From: Syngnathus acus
Lineage: Eukaryota; Chordata; Actinopteri; Syngnathiformes; Syngnathidae
Direction: 5' to 3'
NCBI RefSeq assembly: GCF_901709675.1
Contig: NC_051095.1
Span: forward strand, 28,350,956-28,414,955
Length of the DNA: 64,000 nt
The notes under the pieces are model-generated. The model ran no database searches. It was not told where the DNA came from and saw only the letters and a list, made by a program, of their open reading frames with translations. The translations under genes and the position numbers were made by a program. Positions 9,960 to 20,150 of the stretch are shown here, piece after piece; within the stretch, counting starts at the first letter, position 1; every line of letters starts with the position of its first letter.

Positions 9960-10555
9960 CTATTTGCCCAGGGGCTTAAACTCAGAGACATGCTTAAACT
10001 GAAGACTGATATAACCCTTTCTCAGTTAAAAATAATACTAAGAGGACATTACAGAGAAGATGATACATCCGACTTGTATCAAAAATTTATCAACCTTTCC
10101 CATGAGACCAAAGAATTGCCTCAGGACTTTCTATTCAGGGCCATTGAGCGTAAAGACCGGCTCCTATATGCATCCAAAGGAGAACCAGCTGAACACTACA
10201 ATGCAGACCTGGTCAAGAAGAAGTTTTTGAGGTCAGTGGGCACAACATTAAATTCCAGATTAAACCGCTTCTTGACAATTTGGATGTAACAGATAATAGA
10301 CTGATTGAAAGGCTCAATGAGGCAGCTAACCTTGAAGTGGAGCGGCTAAACAAGTTAAGCAGGAGCAGCATCAAACAACCTAGAATTACTGAGCTGCAAA
10401 CTTCTGATGAACGGCAAGGCGGAGTGCACACAACTCCATCCCAGGACATAGCGGTAGCAAAGGAGAAAGTCAAGATGACTGGAGCTCCACCGGAAGTACA
10501 TGCCATGGTAACCAAATTAAAAACTGAAGTTGCAGAGATGAAACAAATGGTGCTT
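9960..10555 (+). pseudogene. Gypsy-like gag fragment
   Basis: The frame 9990-10289 shows a capsid-like helical region (phrases LSQLKIILRGHYREDD and ELPQDFLFRAIERKDRLLYA), and after a frameshift 10280-10555 continues with ERLNEAANLEVERLNKL and [14 protein letters not shown]. No zinc knuckle and no protease follow: the sequence jumps straight to reverse transcriptase near 10560, so the gag-pol joint is deleted. Gag would have formed the particle. Confidence 0.7.
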
Positions 10556-11000
10556 GCTTCCTACGTACCAGTGGGTACGGATCTCATTTGGCCTTAGCTC
10601 TGCCCCGGCTGAATTTCAAAGAAGCAAGGAGGACTGTCTATGGGGGTTGCGAGATGATATTTGCCTACCCTACCTTGATGACGACTTAGTTCACAGTAAG
10701 TCATTTCAGGACCATGTTGAACACGAGAGCAGTTCTGCAAAGGTACCAGAAGCACGGTGTCAAATTAAGTGCTAGGAAATGTGAAGTTTTCAAGCCTAAA
10801 GTCAGGTTTTTGGGCAGGATTGTGTCGAAAGAAGTCTCAGTATGGATCCAGAAGTTGCTCCCGTAATGGCACTGAAAGATAAGCACACCTGCACTGTGGG
10901 CAAGGTGAGGCAAATTTCGGTTTTTCTCTCCTACTACAGGTTGTTTATAGAAGACTTTTCACGCATTGCCAAACCTTTGTATGAACTCCGAGCAGCGCCA
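10556..11000 (+). pseudogene. Gypsy-like reverse transcriptase fragment
   Basis: Readable blocks include [27 protein letters not shown] (the catalytic YLDD box, near 10671) and LSYYRLFIEDFSRIAKPLYEL. They lie in two frames with stops between, and the first half of the polymerase, including the first catalytic aspartate, is missing. It is inactive. Confidence 0.85.
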
Positions 11001-11169
11001 TCAACCACTTCCAATGTGCCCCAAAACTCAAGGCCGCAGAAAGAAAGAGGAAAAGGGAAAAACAAAGTCGAGGACAGCTGCCATCCTCTGTTTCGATTAC
11101 ATGGACAGACACTCACCATCAGGCTCTGTGTTATCTGGTTGACAAACTGTCTAGTCCTCCTATCCTAAG

Positions 11170-11662
11170 TTACCCAGACTTGAATCTTCTGTTTGTGCTA
11201 CACACGGATGCCTCTCAAGCGGGGCTGGGAGCCGTGCTCTATCAGCGAAGCAATGGAAGATTAAGAGTTATCGCTTATGGATCCAGAACTTTAACACCAC
11301 CAGAGAAAAATTACCACATGCATGTGGGTAAATTGAAGTTTCTCGCGCTGAGGTGGGCCATCTGTGAGCGCTTTAAAGATTACTTGTTACATGCACCATC
11401 ATTTGTGGTCTACATAGACAATAATTCACTCACCTATGTGTTAACAACAAACAAACTGAATGCCTCTGGTCAGCAGTGGGTAGCAGAATTGGCAGATTTC
11501 AATTTTACCATAAAATACAGACCTAGCAAAACGAATGAAGATGCAGATGGGTTATCGAGGATGGCCATTGAGTTTGAGGACTATATGAGTCATTGTTTAC
11601 AGTCTGTTAGCCAGGATGTTGTAACAGCCACACGACAGGGCATATTTGGCACAGCAAGCTGA
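11170..11662 (+). pseudogene. Gypsy-like RNase H
   Basis: The 160-residue open frame contains TDASQAGLGAVLYQ, the start motif of the RNase H fold, then YIDNNSLTYV and ADGLSRM, which hold the later acidic residues. It is the best preserved part of this element and keeps the plausible active-site aspartates. The protein would remove RNA from the RNA/DNA hybrid. It is separated from the reverse transcriptase by stops at about 11005-11170. Confidence 0.85.
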
Positions 11663-12641
11663 ACAACCTCCGATGTTCAGTGCAATTTCCTTAGATGCGC
11701 TTCAGCAGCAAACAGGAGCTGAGGGACTGCTACATACTGTTCAGCCATTGACCAAAGAAGAGATATGCGCTGCTCAGCGGCAGGACGCTGTAATAGGTAA
11801 AATATATAATCACTTGCAACAGGAAAAACATTTTAGCTGAAAGCTCGTACGCTAATAAAGGTATTGGCCAGGGAGTGGGACAAGCTTAAGATCAGGGAGG
11901 ACGGGACGTTGTACAGGGTAACTGCAACCAAGAAACAATTGCTTCTCCCTTCGATATACCACCCCGTTGTATTGGACGAACTGCAAAAACAAATGGGCCA
12001 CTTAGGCTCAGAGAGAAAACTAAAGTTGGTAAGGGACCGTTTTTATTGGCCCAAGATGCAAAGAGACATTGAACACTTTGTCATGAATGTATGCGAGTGC
12101 TTAAAGAGGAGAAAACCAAACAGCCAAGCGCATGCACCGATGCATAGTATTGTAACCACTCACCCCTATCAGCTAGTGTAAGTAGATTTTCTCCATCTGG
12201 AACAATGTAAGGGTGGTTGTGAGTATATTCTAGTGGTCATGGACCATTATACACGCTTTGCACAGGCATATGCAACGACCAACAAATCAGCAAAGACTGT
12301 GGCAGAAAGACTGTTCAACGGCTTCTGCCTTAGATTTGGTTTTCCAGAAAAGCTCCACCATGTTTTAGGGAGAAAATTTGAGAACAAGCTGTTAAGTCAC
12401 CTGAAGGAGTTGCCCGGTAAAGGGATCTCACACAACTCCATATCATCCTCAAGGGAATGGGCAAACAGAACGATTCAATAGGACTATCCTCTCTATGCTG
12501 AGAACACTCACGGAAGAGCAAAAATTAAACTGGAAAACACACCTTCCCAAAGTAGTACATGCCAACAACTGTACTGCTACAGGCCACGGGTTATTCACCA
12601 TTTATCTTACTTTTTGGTAGATTACCAAGGCTTCCGGTGGA
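11646..12641 (+). pseudogene. Gypsy-like integrase, N-terminal and core
   Basis: The zinc-binding start is seen in GHLGSERKLKLVRDRFYWPK with a following cysteine pair (CECLKRR), then the core begins with VDFLHLEQ after an in-frame stop near 12181. The second catalytic block reads HHVLGRKFEN, where the usual aspartate is replaced. Several stops and shifts occur. Integrase would insert the cDNA into the chromosome. Its C-terminal part continues after the solo LTR. Confidence 0.8.
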
Positions 12642-12646
12642 CCTTC

Positions 12647-13099
12647 TGTTAGGGTTTACAGATTATCTTGATCGTATGATTATGTTGGAATGTAGACTAG
12701 AATTATTAACTTTGTTTAAACCTTTTACCTTTCCTTGACTCTGAAAAGTTTAACCATTCAGTTGTTGAAACTTTCCAAATGGTGTGGAAACATTCTTGCT
12801 TAGTTAGTCATCTAAAATGCTCCACTAGTTTCTGTTTCCACGACATTGTAAAACAATGAGCTGGGACCCTCCGCACTGATTAACCAGTTGCTGAGGTGTC
12901 CACCAAACATGTCCAATGTCACCCCCACCCTGGTTTCTCTCAATAAATACTCTCTTGCAAGAATCCAAAGTCAGACCTCATTCGATCATCGCTGTACGCA
13001 CAGCGACGAATGACTCTCCACTTGCAAGTGCTTAAAAAGGGCATACGGTCTCCCGTGTGGTTCTTGCAAAAATAAGTTAGAGTGAGCACCACTCTAACA
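12647..13099 (+). mobile_element. Solo LTR of an endogenous retrovirus
   Basis: The segment starts TGTTAGGGTTTACAG and ends CACTCTAACA, and is flanked by CCTTC on both sides (12642-12646 and 13100-13104). Its ends and several internal phrases (CTTGATCGTATGATTATGTT, CTCAATAAATA, ATCGCTGTACGCACAGCGAC) match the LTRs of the provirus at 36068-45123, but the middle is diverged. Recombination between two LTRs evidently removed the coding part. It interrupts the Gypsy integrase. Confidence 0.9.
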
Positions 13100-13104
13100 C
13101 CTTC

Positions 13105-13902
13105 CATTTGGCATTGAGCAGAAAGAAAACCCAGGCTCCTACCAGGACTATGTTGGCAAATGGAGAAGCAGGATGATTGAGGCTTACAACATCGCCTCCA
13201 AGAATGCAGTTAAGTCAGCCGGTAGAGGTAAAGTAGAGGTAGAGTACGACAGGAAAATCTATGGTCCACCACTTCAGGTACGCAGCCGTGTTCTTGTCAG
13301 AAATGTTGGTGAAAAAGGAGGCCCGGGAAAAATCCGCTCCTATTGGGAAGACAAGATTTACGTCATCAAACGCCAAAAGGGCGAGGACAGTCCAGTTTTT
13401 GAGTTGGAGCCAGAAAATGGCACAGGCAGGACAAGGGTCTTACGCAGGAATTTGTTATTGCCCTGTGACTTTCTTCCACTAACTCCACAGGAAAATAAGA
13501 TTGTGAATGAGAAAAAAAAAAAAAAAAAAGACACTTTGATGAAAATGGGAGAACAAAGGAATAACAGATGCAGCAGGTGGGAAATGAGGTGGATCCAGAT
13601 AAAGACGTATTGGATGCTGTCACATGGTCTGTCGATGAGCCACACAGCTCACGTTCGCTGGACCCCACGGCAGCAGAATTTTTCCCACAGATCGCGAGAG
13701 ATACTTCCGTGCAGGAAGAGCGTTCCGAACAAGCTGAGGAGGAACGGGTCGAGCGAGTCCCTTTTCCATCTGTTAGGGAAGTTGAGTACACTGCAGATGC
13801 AGGAGATATAGCCGATGGGCCAGATTCCGATGACGCAAGAGCAGCAGAGCAGGGAAGTTGGTACCCAAAAAGGGAAAGGTGTAAGCCACAGATTTTGACT
13901 TA
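13105..13902 (+). pseudogene. Gypsy-like integrase C-terminus
   Basis: The frame 13173-13510 contains VLVRNVGEKGGPGKIRSYWE and RRNLLLPCDFLP, the GPY/F-type C-terminal domain of Gypsy integrases. An A-run at 13511-13529 shifts the frame, and 13568-13900 continues with an acidic tail ending YPKRERCKPQILTY. The tail is cut by a transposon at 13903, and its next residues resume at 15350. The GPY/F domain binds DNA or host chromatin. Confidence 0.85.
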
Positions 13903-14696
13903 CCGTATTTTTCGGACTAAAAGTCGCTCCGGAATATACGTCGCATTAGCCATAAAATGCACAATAAAGTGAAAAAAAAACATATATAAGTCGCTCCGGA
14001 GTATAAGTCGCATTTTGGGGTAAATATATTCGACAAAATCCAACACCAAGAACAGACATGAACGAGCAACAACAGGCTAAACGATAGGTATGCTAACGTG
14101 ACATAAACACAAACGAAGAGCTGAGAACGGGCCTGACGTAACATTCAGAGTTATTCAAATAACTATTACATAAATAACACGTTTATAAAACCATCTGAGT
14201 CACTCCAATTCATTAAACCCATCGATCGTCCTTTATGTAAACGATGCCGCGTATGGGCCGCGCCGCTGACGTCGGACTCGTCGTGAGTTGCAGTTCTAAA
14301 TAAACTTTCATATAAACAACAATATTAACAAACCATCTGTGTCACTCCAAATCATTAAATCCATCGATCAAATTCCTCGTCCTTTGTCAACAACGCTGCA
14401 CGTGCGCCGCTGACGTCAGCCTCGTCGTTATTCCACAGATCTAGTATATAACTATATTGTAGCGTTAACAAAGTACCAGGAAAGACGTGGGTTTGGTAAA
14501 TCGCTCTTTATTTAACAAAACAAGAGTTCAACGAGCCAACAACTACTGAACTGTAACGATAAAAACGTATACAAGTTGCTACACGAAATAAAATATATCA
14601 AATAACTATAACATAAATAGTTCACCGCCACACGGCCCCAAGCACCGGCATGGACTTCCAGGCGTGTGGCGGCGTGGACTTCCAATACCGGAGGTG

Positions 14697-14995
14697 GCAC
14701 TTCCAGCCACGGAGGTGGCTGGGACCTCCGTAGAGTAGGACCGGGCGTGCGTAGGAGCAGTGTCCGACCCCCATCCACCGTCCCCAGACAGCCAGCTGTC
14801 GAGCGCGACCCCTGACTTCCAGCCACGGAGGTGGAAGTGAGCTCCGTAGAATAGGACCGGGCGCGCATAAAAGCCATGTCCGAGCATCCACCGTCCCCAG
14901 ACAGCCACCCGGCCGAGCGCTGGCCCCCGACTTCCATCCACGGAGGTGAAAGAGAGCTCTGTAGAGTAGGGCCGGGCGTTTATAAAAGCCATAAT
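14697..14995 (+). repeat. Three tandem 115-bp repeats
   Basis: Units start at about 14700, 14816 and 14930 with CTTCCAGCCACGGAGGTGG or a near variant, and each includes CCATCCACCGTCCCCAGACA. They lie inside the TA-flanked transposon. No coding function is apparent. Confidence 0.8.
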
Positions 14996-15177
14996 AGTTT
15001 TTCAAACCTTCTGTATCACTCCAAATCATTAAATCCTTCAAACTCTTCGTCCTCCGTGTCACTTGCAAACAAAGCCGCTAATGATGCCGGTAGTACGTGG
15101 GGTCCCGTGATTGAATCTTTGTCCTTTATGTAAACAACCGCTGCGCCGCGCCGCTGACATCACTTGCAGTTCAAATT

Positions 15178-15245
15178 ACAGTAATCCCTTGCTACATCGC
15201 GGTTCGTTTATCGTGGTTTCACTTCTTTTTTATTTTTTTTATTTT
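15178..15245 (+). mobile_element. pogo/Tigger-like terminal fragment
   Basis: The phrase CAGTAATCCCTTGCTACATC followed by GCGGTTCGTTTATCG resembles the terminal inverted repeat of pogo-type transposons. Only one end is present, within the larger TA-flanked element. Confidence 0.5.
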
Positions 15246-15407
15246 TAAAATTTGTGAAAAAATTCACATATAAATCACTCCTCAGTATAAGTCGCCCCCC
15301 CAACCAAACTATGGAAAAAAACGCGACTTATAGTCCAAAAAATACGGTACAATACGCTGGGTCAACCGACTTCCACAGAGAGGACAGTAGGTGCTAAATG
15401 TTTAGAT

Positions 15408-16590
15408 CAGGGGTGGGCAAACTTTTTGACTTGCGGGCCGAATTGGGTTCTAAATTTTGACCGGGGGGCCGAACCAGGAGCAGATGGATGTAGTGTTTGT
15501 GTGAAGTAATATAAATGACATGTAAAGGTCATTGCATAAAAGGTTTTTACTTTTAGTAGATCCTAAAGCATGGATATTAAAAAAAAGCTTTTTGAAAACA
15601 AATGCATTTATTAACAGCATTAAAAAAATATTTCACCAAAAAACTACTATCAGTGATTCTTATAAAATACGACACTGTTATGATGAATAACATTTTCCAT
15701 CACTTCAGCGCCTGCAGGTCAGATTTATGAAATATGTTTATCTAATGAGGCGAAATCACATCCAACGGCAAACATTCTGACCAAATACATCATCTTGAAG
15801 AATCAGTGAAAGAATACATCTAAATAAAGTAATAAAGAAATCAATAGTATTGTTGGTTTCCCTTTTTGGCTAGTGCATCATAGCCTGGAGTAAAATTTGT
15901 TGTGGTAATTTTTAGGATAGAGCCGAGGTGTCGGTCCGTTAACCTAGATCTGTGACGGGCTTTGTTGACGTTCATGTCAAACTACGGGCCGTAGTTTGCC
16001 CACCCCTGTTCTATAACATTCTGACTGGACACCACTTGAGTCAACTGAAATTTCTACGTGTAGCCCTTCTGACAATACCGTGGCTATTTCAACAGTGGCT
16101 ATGACTCTGCATGGTGTTGACCATACGTCTTCTCACACACGTAGGTCGAGCCAAATTGTCCACTCTTTTTTAACATTCGGCACTCACTGTCCACCTTTCT
16201 TTTCTTCGGGCCACTCATTTTAATGGAAGGATTCCAGGGGAAGGTTTGTGGGTGGCATTAGCGTAAAACTGTATCTGAAAACTCAGCGCGCGAATTACGA
16301 GAATATTGACGTCACAGCCTACACTCGAAATTCGGCACTGATAGATGAAATTACTACGTACTACTGAGTACGCACGCACACGCATTTGTGAGTGTGCACC
16401 GAGCTTTCTGACACGGCTCCCGGGAGTAACTGCGCAGGCGGGCGCTTCCCCATCTATTGGGGAAACATAGTAATTGCAGGGAAAATGACCACAAAAAAAT
16501 TAATAATACAATTTATTCAGGTTTGGCGGGCCGGATTAAACGGCCCCGTGGGCCGGATGTGGCCCGCGGGCCGTAGTTTGCCCACCCCTG
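15408..16590 (+). mobile_element. hAT element with an internal duplication
   Basis: The left end CAGGGGTGGGCAAACT is mirrored by AGTTTGCCCACCCCTG, which occurs twice, ending at 16008 and at 16590. The stretch after the first right end (16009-16125) is repeated exactly after the second (16591-16707). No transposase frame is present. The left and right 8-bp flanks do not match, so the target duplication is lost or the ends come from different events. Confidence 0.75.
15985..16125 (+). repeat. 141-bp direct repeat, copy 1
   Basis: This begins in the hAT right end (CGGGCCGTAGTTTGCC) and runs on into flanking DNA to GACCATA. It appears base for base again at 16567-16707, 582 bp downstream. Confidence 0.9.
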
Positions 16591-16707
16591 TTCTATAACA
16601 TTCTGACTGGACACCACTTGAGTCAACTGAAATTTCTACGTGTAGCCCTTCTGACAATACCGTGGCTATTTCAACAGTGGCTATGACTCTGCATGGTGTT
16701 GACCATA
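16567..16707 (+). repeat. 141-bp direct repeat, copy 2
   Basis: Second copy of 15985-16125. The non-transposon part continues directly into a minus-strand gag gene, so this copy is in the original context and the first is the derived one. Confidence 0.9.
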
Positions 16708-17540
16708 TATCCAACTTTCCAACATTGGTAATGAGGACAAATGCCTTTCCTCATTCGGCTTTCACTAAGGAAAGTGAGACCCACAATCCTGTTAGCCCTG
16801 TAAGTTCCCCACCAGTGGTTTGCTCTACACACTGGCAAGTGCTAGTTACCTGCTGGCTTGGGGGCCTGATTTGAGGTGTCATTTTTGTCAGATTAGGACA
16901 ATTACATGCACTATGTCCACTTTGCTCACATCTGAAACAAATTGGCCTTCCATTCGGAGTTCTCCTGAACCAAGATGCACGTGCTCTAGAGGGTGGAGGA
17001 TTGGTGGAGGTTAATGATTTCATCACCAATTCCAACTGGGTGTGCTGCGCCTTTAACAGAGACAAAAGTTCAACAAATTCAGAAGGTCTAGATGCAGCAC
17101 TTTCACAAGAGACAGACACTTATTCGAAACTTGATTGTTGCTATACTTCAATTTAGAAGGTTGGTTTTCATATCGCACCATCCACTATGGGCTCTCCTCT
17201 AACATCTCGAATGGTCCAATGAGGATTAGTATGAACCAAATCTCTCAGTCTGATTCTAAGTGCCTGACTTATGCCATCACAAAATTGGTCCCGCAAATCT
17301 CTTGGCGCAATCTGTACATTACTTTTAACAACTTGATCCAATAACTCCATTAAAGCATGAGCGTAATCCAATAACAACTCACTCTCTAATTGTTTACGAT
17401 TATGAAATCTGCATTGAATTGATACACGCGAGTGCACGCCACCATACACTTCCCTCAAAACGTCAAAAATAGAATCAACGCACTGTGTCTGGGCGGCAGG
17501 TAAAAACTTGATCTCCGTCCTTGCACCGTCCACTAAATAA
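16591..17540 (-). pseudogene. Retroelement gag with zinc knuckle
   Basis: On the minus strand, 17168-17533 encodes a helical capsid-like region (ELLLDYAHALMELLDQV, PRDLRDQFCDGI), and 16751-17119 continues with a C-terminal zinc knuckle CFRCEQSGHSACNC of the CX2CX4HX4C type, preceded by a basic stretch. The frames differ, so there is at least one shift near 17140. Downstream (16710-16591) an open stretch could be the start of a protease but shows no DTG box. The element is probably Gypsy-like. The rest was displaced by the hAT. Confidence 0.75.
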
Positions 17541-18085
17541 GGGGTGGCACACTCATTTTAGTTCAGGGCCCACATTGAGGAATATCTATTCGCAAGCGGG
17601 CCGGACCGGTAAAATCATGGCATAATAACTTAGAAATAATGACAACTTCAGATTGTTTTCTTTGTTTTACTTTGGTCCCAAATAATACAAGCACATTCTG
17701 AAAATGTACATACCAGCTCAGTGGCCTAGTGGTAGAGTGTCCTCCCTGAGACTGGAAGGTTGTGGGTTCAAACCCCGGCCGGGTCATACCAAAGACTATA
17801 AAAATGGGACCCATTGCCTCCCTGCTTGGCACTCAGCATTAAGGGTTGGAATTGGGGGGTTAGATCACCAAATGATTCCCGAGCGCGGCACCGCTGCTGC
17901 TCACTGCTCCCCTCTCCCCCAGGGGATGGATTAAAATCACATGGGGATGGGTTAAATGCAGAGGACAAATTTCACCACACCCAGATGTGTGTGTGACAAT
18001 CATTGGGACTTTAATCTTTAATCTTTAATCAAACAAAATCCTCTTGACAAAACACTTCAAGTTGAAAATTCTGAGGAAAATTTTT
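17541..18085 (+). mobile_element. hAT fragment interrupted by a SINE
   Basis: The left edge AGGGGTGGCACACTCATTTT and the following GCGGGCCGGACCGG are typical of hAT ends. The sequence resumes after the SINE with ACAAAACACTTCAAGTTG and ends where the retroviral primer site begins. No transposase frame and no right end are visible. Confidence 0.6.
17711..18032 (+). mobile_element. tRNA-derived SINE (family S1), copy 2
   Basis: The head AGCTCAGTGGCCTAGTGGTA carries box A and box B (GGTTCAAACCC), as in the opposite-strand copy at 9585-9912. The body ends in GGGACTTTAATC with a short (TTTAATC)n tail. It is not a tRNA gene: the tRNA-like part lacks a sensible anticodon arm and is fused to a 250-bp body. 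Confidence 0.9.
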
Positions 18086-18089
18086 AAAT

Positions 18090-18107
18090 TGGTCCTTCGA
18101 GCCGGAT
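18090..18107 (+). promoter_or_regulatory. Retroviral primer binding site, tRNA-Tyr type
   Basis: TGGTCCTTCGAGCCGGAT is complementary to the 3' end of vertebrate tRNA-Tyr in 17 of 18 positions. It marks the start of the untranslated leader of a second retrovirus. The LTR that should sit just upstream is missing; hAT sequence abuts instead. Confidence 0.75.
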
Positions 18108-19053
18108 GTGGTGACGGGATCGGCCACGGGAGGAGCAAGGGCAACTACAAGTCTGTGCACTGCAGGCAAATACGAAAAGTCCTCAGTTGTGAGGCTAGTC
18201 TCCTTGGGCCAGGTCAGGTCCTAGTCACCATCCGAGCCGAAAGAGACAGAACGGGCCCCAAGGGTAAGATAACCTTTGATTTTTGGTACCTAGGCACCGT
18301 AACAGTTATCTATGAGACTTAGCAGTTAAAAGAAATTGTAAGGTCAACAGACAGGAATGCAGATGAAGTAACATATGCATATAACTGAGTAGTAAGAGTT
18401 ATCTGTGAGATTTGACAGATAAAGAAATTGTTAGGTCAACAGACAGGAATGCAGATGAAGGAGCATCTGCATATAACTGGTTAGTTGGCAGTTATCTGTG
18501 AGACTCGACGGCTAAAGAAAGCGTTGGATCAACAGTCAGGGCTACAGGTGATATAGCGTATAACTGGTCGTTTTTACGGTGTGGTTCAGGCAAACTACTT
18601 CCTGAACTAAGAGAGAGGCCTAAGATAATTGACACGTGTTGGTTTTGGTTGAATAGTTGCTATGCTGATAGATGTATACGCTATGCTGGATTTGTGAGAG
18701 TGCATGGTTGCTGCTTGTATGACTAACTGCTGCGTTGTTGGAATTGTCTGGGTATTTGAAGGAGATCTAAAACTGTTCACAATTTGTGAATCTTGGCCAC
18801 CCAGCTGATGTCCTCCTGATGACAATAGGTCAGAAGGTAGAAGCTTGACATCAGGGATCGTGAGCAGGCACGTAGCATTTCTCCAACAGAACCCACCTTC
18901 TGTAATTACTAACCTCAAGAAAATAATGAAGAAAGGGAAGAGTAAGCGGGGTGACAGACCAAGGTCAAAATCGCCCGACGAGAGAAAAGGAAAGGAACAC
19001 AAGTTCCTAGATATCTGAAAAAATGGGAAAAACACTATAAATTTGAACCCAGT
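18108..19053 (+). other. Leader of retrovirus 2, with three 92-bp repeats
   Basis: The stretch between primer site and gag has no open gene. From 18300 to 18575 there are three direct repeats of about 92 bp, with starts near 18302, 18397 and 18489, each containing AGTTATCTGTGAGA and, in the first two, AACAGACAGGAATGCAGATG. Such leader repeats could affect packaging or translation, but that is speculation. Confidence 0.6.
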
Positions 19054-19569
19054 ATGACGGGGGTAAAAGAAACAGGAGAATTATTGCGGAATCTTTCGAT
19101 TCATGACCGCCAAAAGAAGCGAACTCAACATGAGCCAGGAAAACAATTGCGACGGGCAATTGTGTGGCACGAGGAAGCGCGCAAAAGGGAGGGAGAGAGC
19201 AAGCTTGGAATCAACATTGCTCGTGCAGAAGATGACGAAACACAAATAAAGGTGCGCAAGCGGGTGATTAGAGTAAAACGCGAGCAAATATTACAGTGTA
19301 TTGGGCAAAATACAAACACGACAGAGAAAGAAAAACAGACTTTGCAAGACGACAATGTAACACTCATGCCTAGACAAGAACAACTTTATCCAACACTACC
19401 ACCACCAAACTATGATAATGCAGATGCGCCACAATCTGTGGAGTCCGGTATAAATGCACATAGAATGACGCTTCGGGGCCAAGGACCCGGGCTGTCATGG
19501 AATAAAGTAATGGGAGCATCACCAGTGCTTGTGGAAAATCCAGAAGTAGCTGACCCAGGTGAGGTACGA
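19054..19569 (+). pseudogene. Gag fragment of retrovirus 2 (matrix/p12-like part)
   Basis: An open frame begins at 19054 about 950 bp after the primer site, the normal place for gag. It is very basic (KQLRRAIVWHEEARKR, KVRKRVIRVKREQ) and contains LYPTLPPPNYDN, whose layout resembles the late-domain region of the gag at 37183 (LYPGLTDLHPPPYN). After about residue 172 it runs into satellite sequence, and the open frame to 19647 is a chance extension. Capsid, nucleocapsid, protease and polymerase are missing. Confidence 0.65.
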
Positions 19570-19879
19570 AATTTTGGAGAATTTGGCGTAAATTTCAAAA
19601 TTGAAAATTTTGAACTTTTGGTAAGTGGAAAGTTGTGGAATAGGTAGGAAAAAGATGGACAGTTAAAAGTTGGAACCGGTTGAATCGGTTAAAAAATGTA
19701 GAAGTTAGAGCAAATGTTGAATGCCTCATAGAGAATGAATGGGAATTTAAAAAAACAATTACGCCAAAAATGTTTGAAATTTGGAACAAAATAAAAACTA
19801 CAGGTTGAAGAGGTTCACTTTGGAGTTCAAAAGTTGAAACGGGTTGAATCGGACAAAAACTGTAAAAGTTAGAGCAAAT

Positions 19880-20150
19880 GTTATATTTAGGTCACTTCTG
19901 GTTTCATTTCGGGCACTACTTGTTGAAATAAAGTAACTTCCGGTTAGTTTTGGGCACTTCCGGTTTAATTTAGTGTACTTCCTGTTTAGCTGAGGTCACT
20001 TCCGGTTTATTTGGGGTCACTTCCGGTTTGATTTGGATCACTTCCAGTTCATTCAGGGTCCATTGGGGCACTTCAAGGTCAATCCAAGATGTCCGCCACA
20101 CTGGAAGTGGGGGTTAAGGGTTGAATTGTGTAAGCATAGTGGAAGTGGGG
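19880..20150 (+). repeat. Cluster of CACTTCCGGTTT-type 21-bp repeats
   Basis: At least seven imperfect copies of GGTCACTTCCGGTTTATTT, spaced by about 21-22 bp, lie inside the satellite. Each has ACTTCCGG, the core recognised by ETS-family factors. Whether the sites bind anything in this setting is unknown. Confidence 0.7.

Larger units (their letters stand above)
13903..15347 (+). mobile_element. TA-flanked TIR transposon, non-autonomous
   Basis: The left end CCGTATTTTTCGGACTAAAA and the right end ...TAGTCCAAAAAATACGG are inverted repeats, and TA flanks both sides (13901-13902, 15348-15349). The insertion split the Gypsy frame precisely. No transposase is present. Inside are three 115-bp repeats (14697-14995), three copies of a block with TCACTCCAAATCATTAAATC (near 14197, 14340, 15016), and a pogo/Tigger-like end at 15178-15240. 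Confidence 0.85.
9914..15407 (+). mobile_element. Decayed Gypsy-like LTR retrotransposon, internal region
   Basis: In order on the plus strand lie a gag fragment, reverse transcriptase, RNase H, integrase core and integrase C-terminus, which is the Gypsy (Ty3) gene order. No LTRs are recognisable; the left end is cut by the SINE and the right end by a hAT. A solo retroviral LTR (12647-13099) and a TA-flanked transposon (13903-15347) inserted later. The last coding piece resumes exactly at 15350 (read NTLGQPTSTERT), which proves the second insertion. Confidence 0.85.

Noticed and set aside
15400-16598. 8-bp target duplication of the hAT
   Set aside because: Left flank GTTTAGAT and right flank TTCTATAA share only four positions.
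17711-18032. tRNA gene with box A and box B
   Set aside because: The tRNA-like part is fused to a SINE body, is nearly identical at 9585-9912, and lacks a proper cloverleaf.
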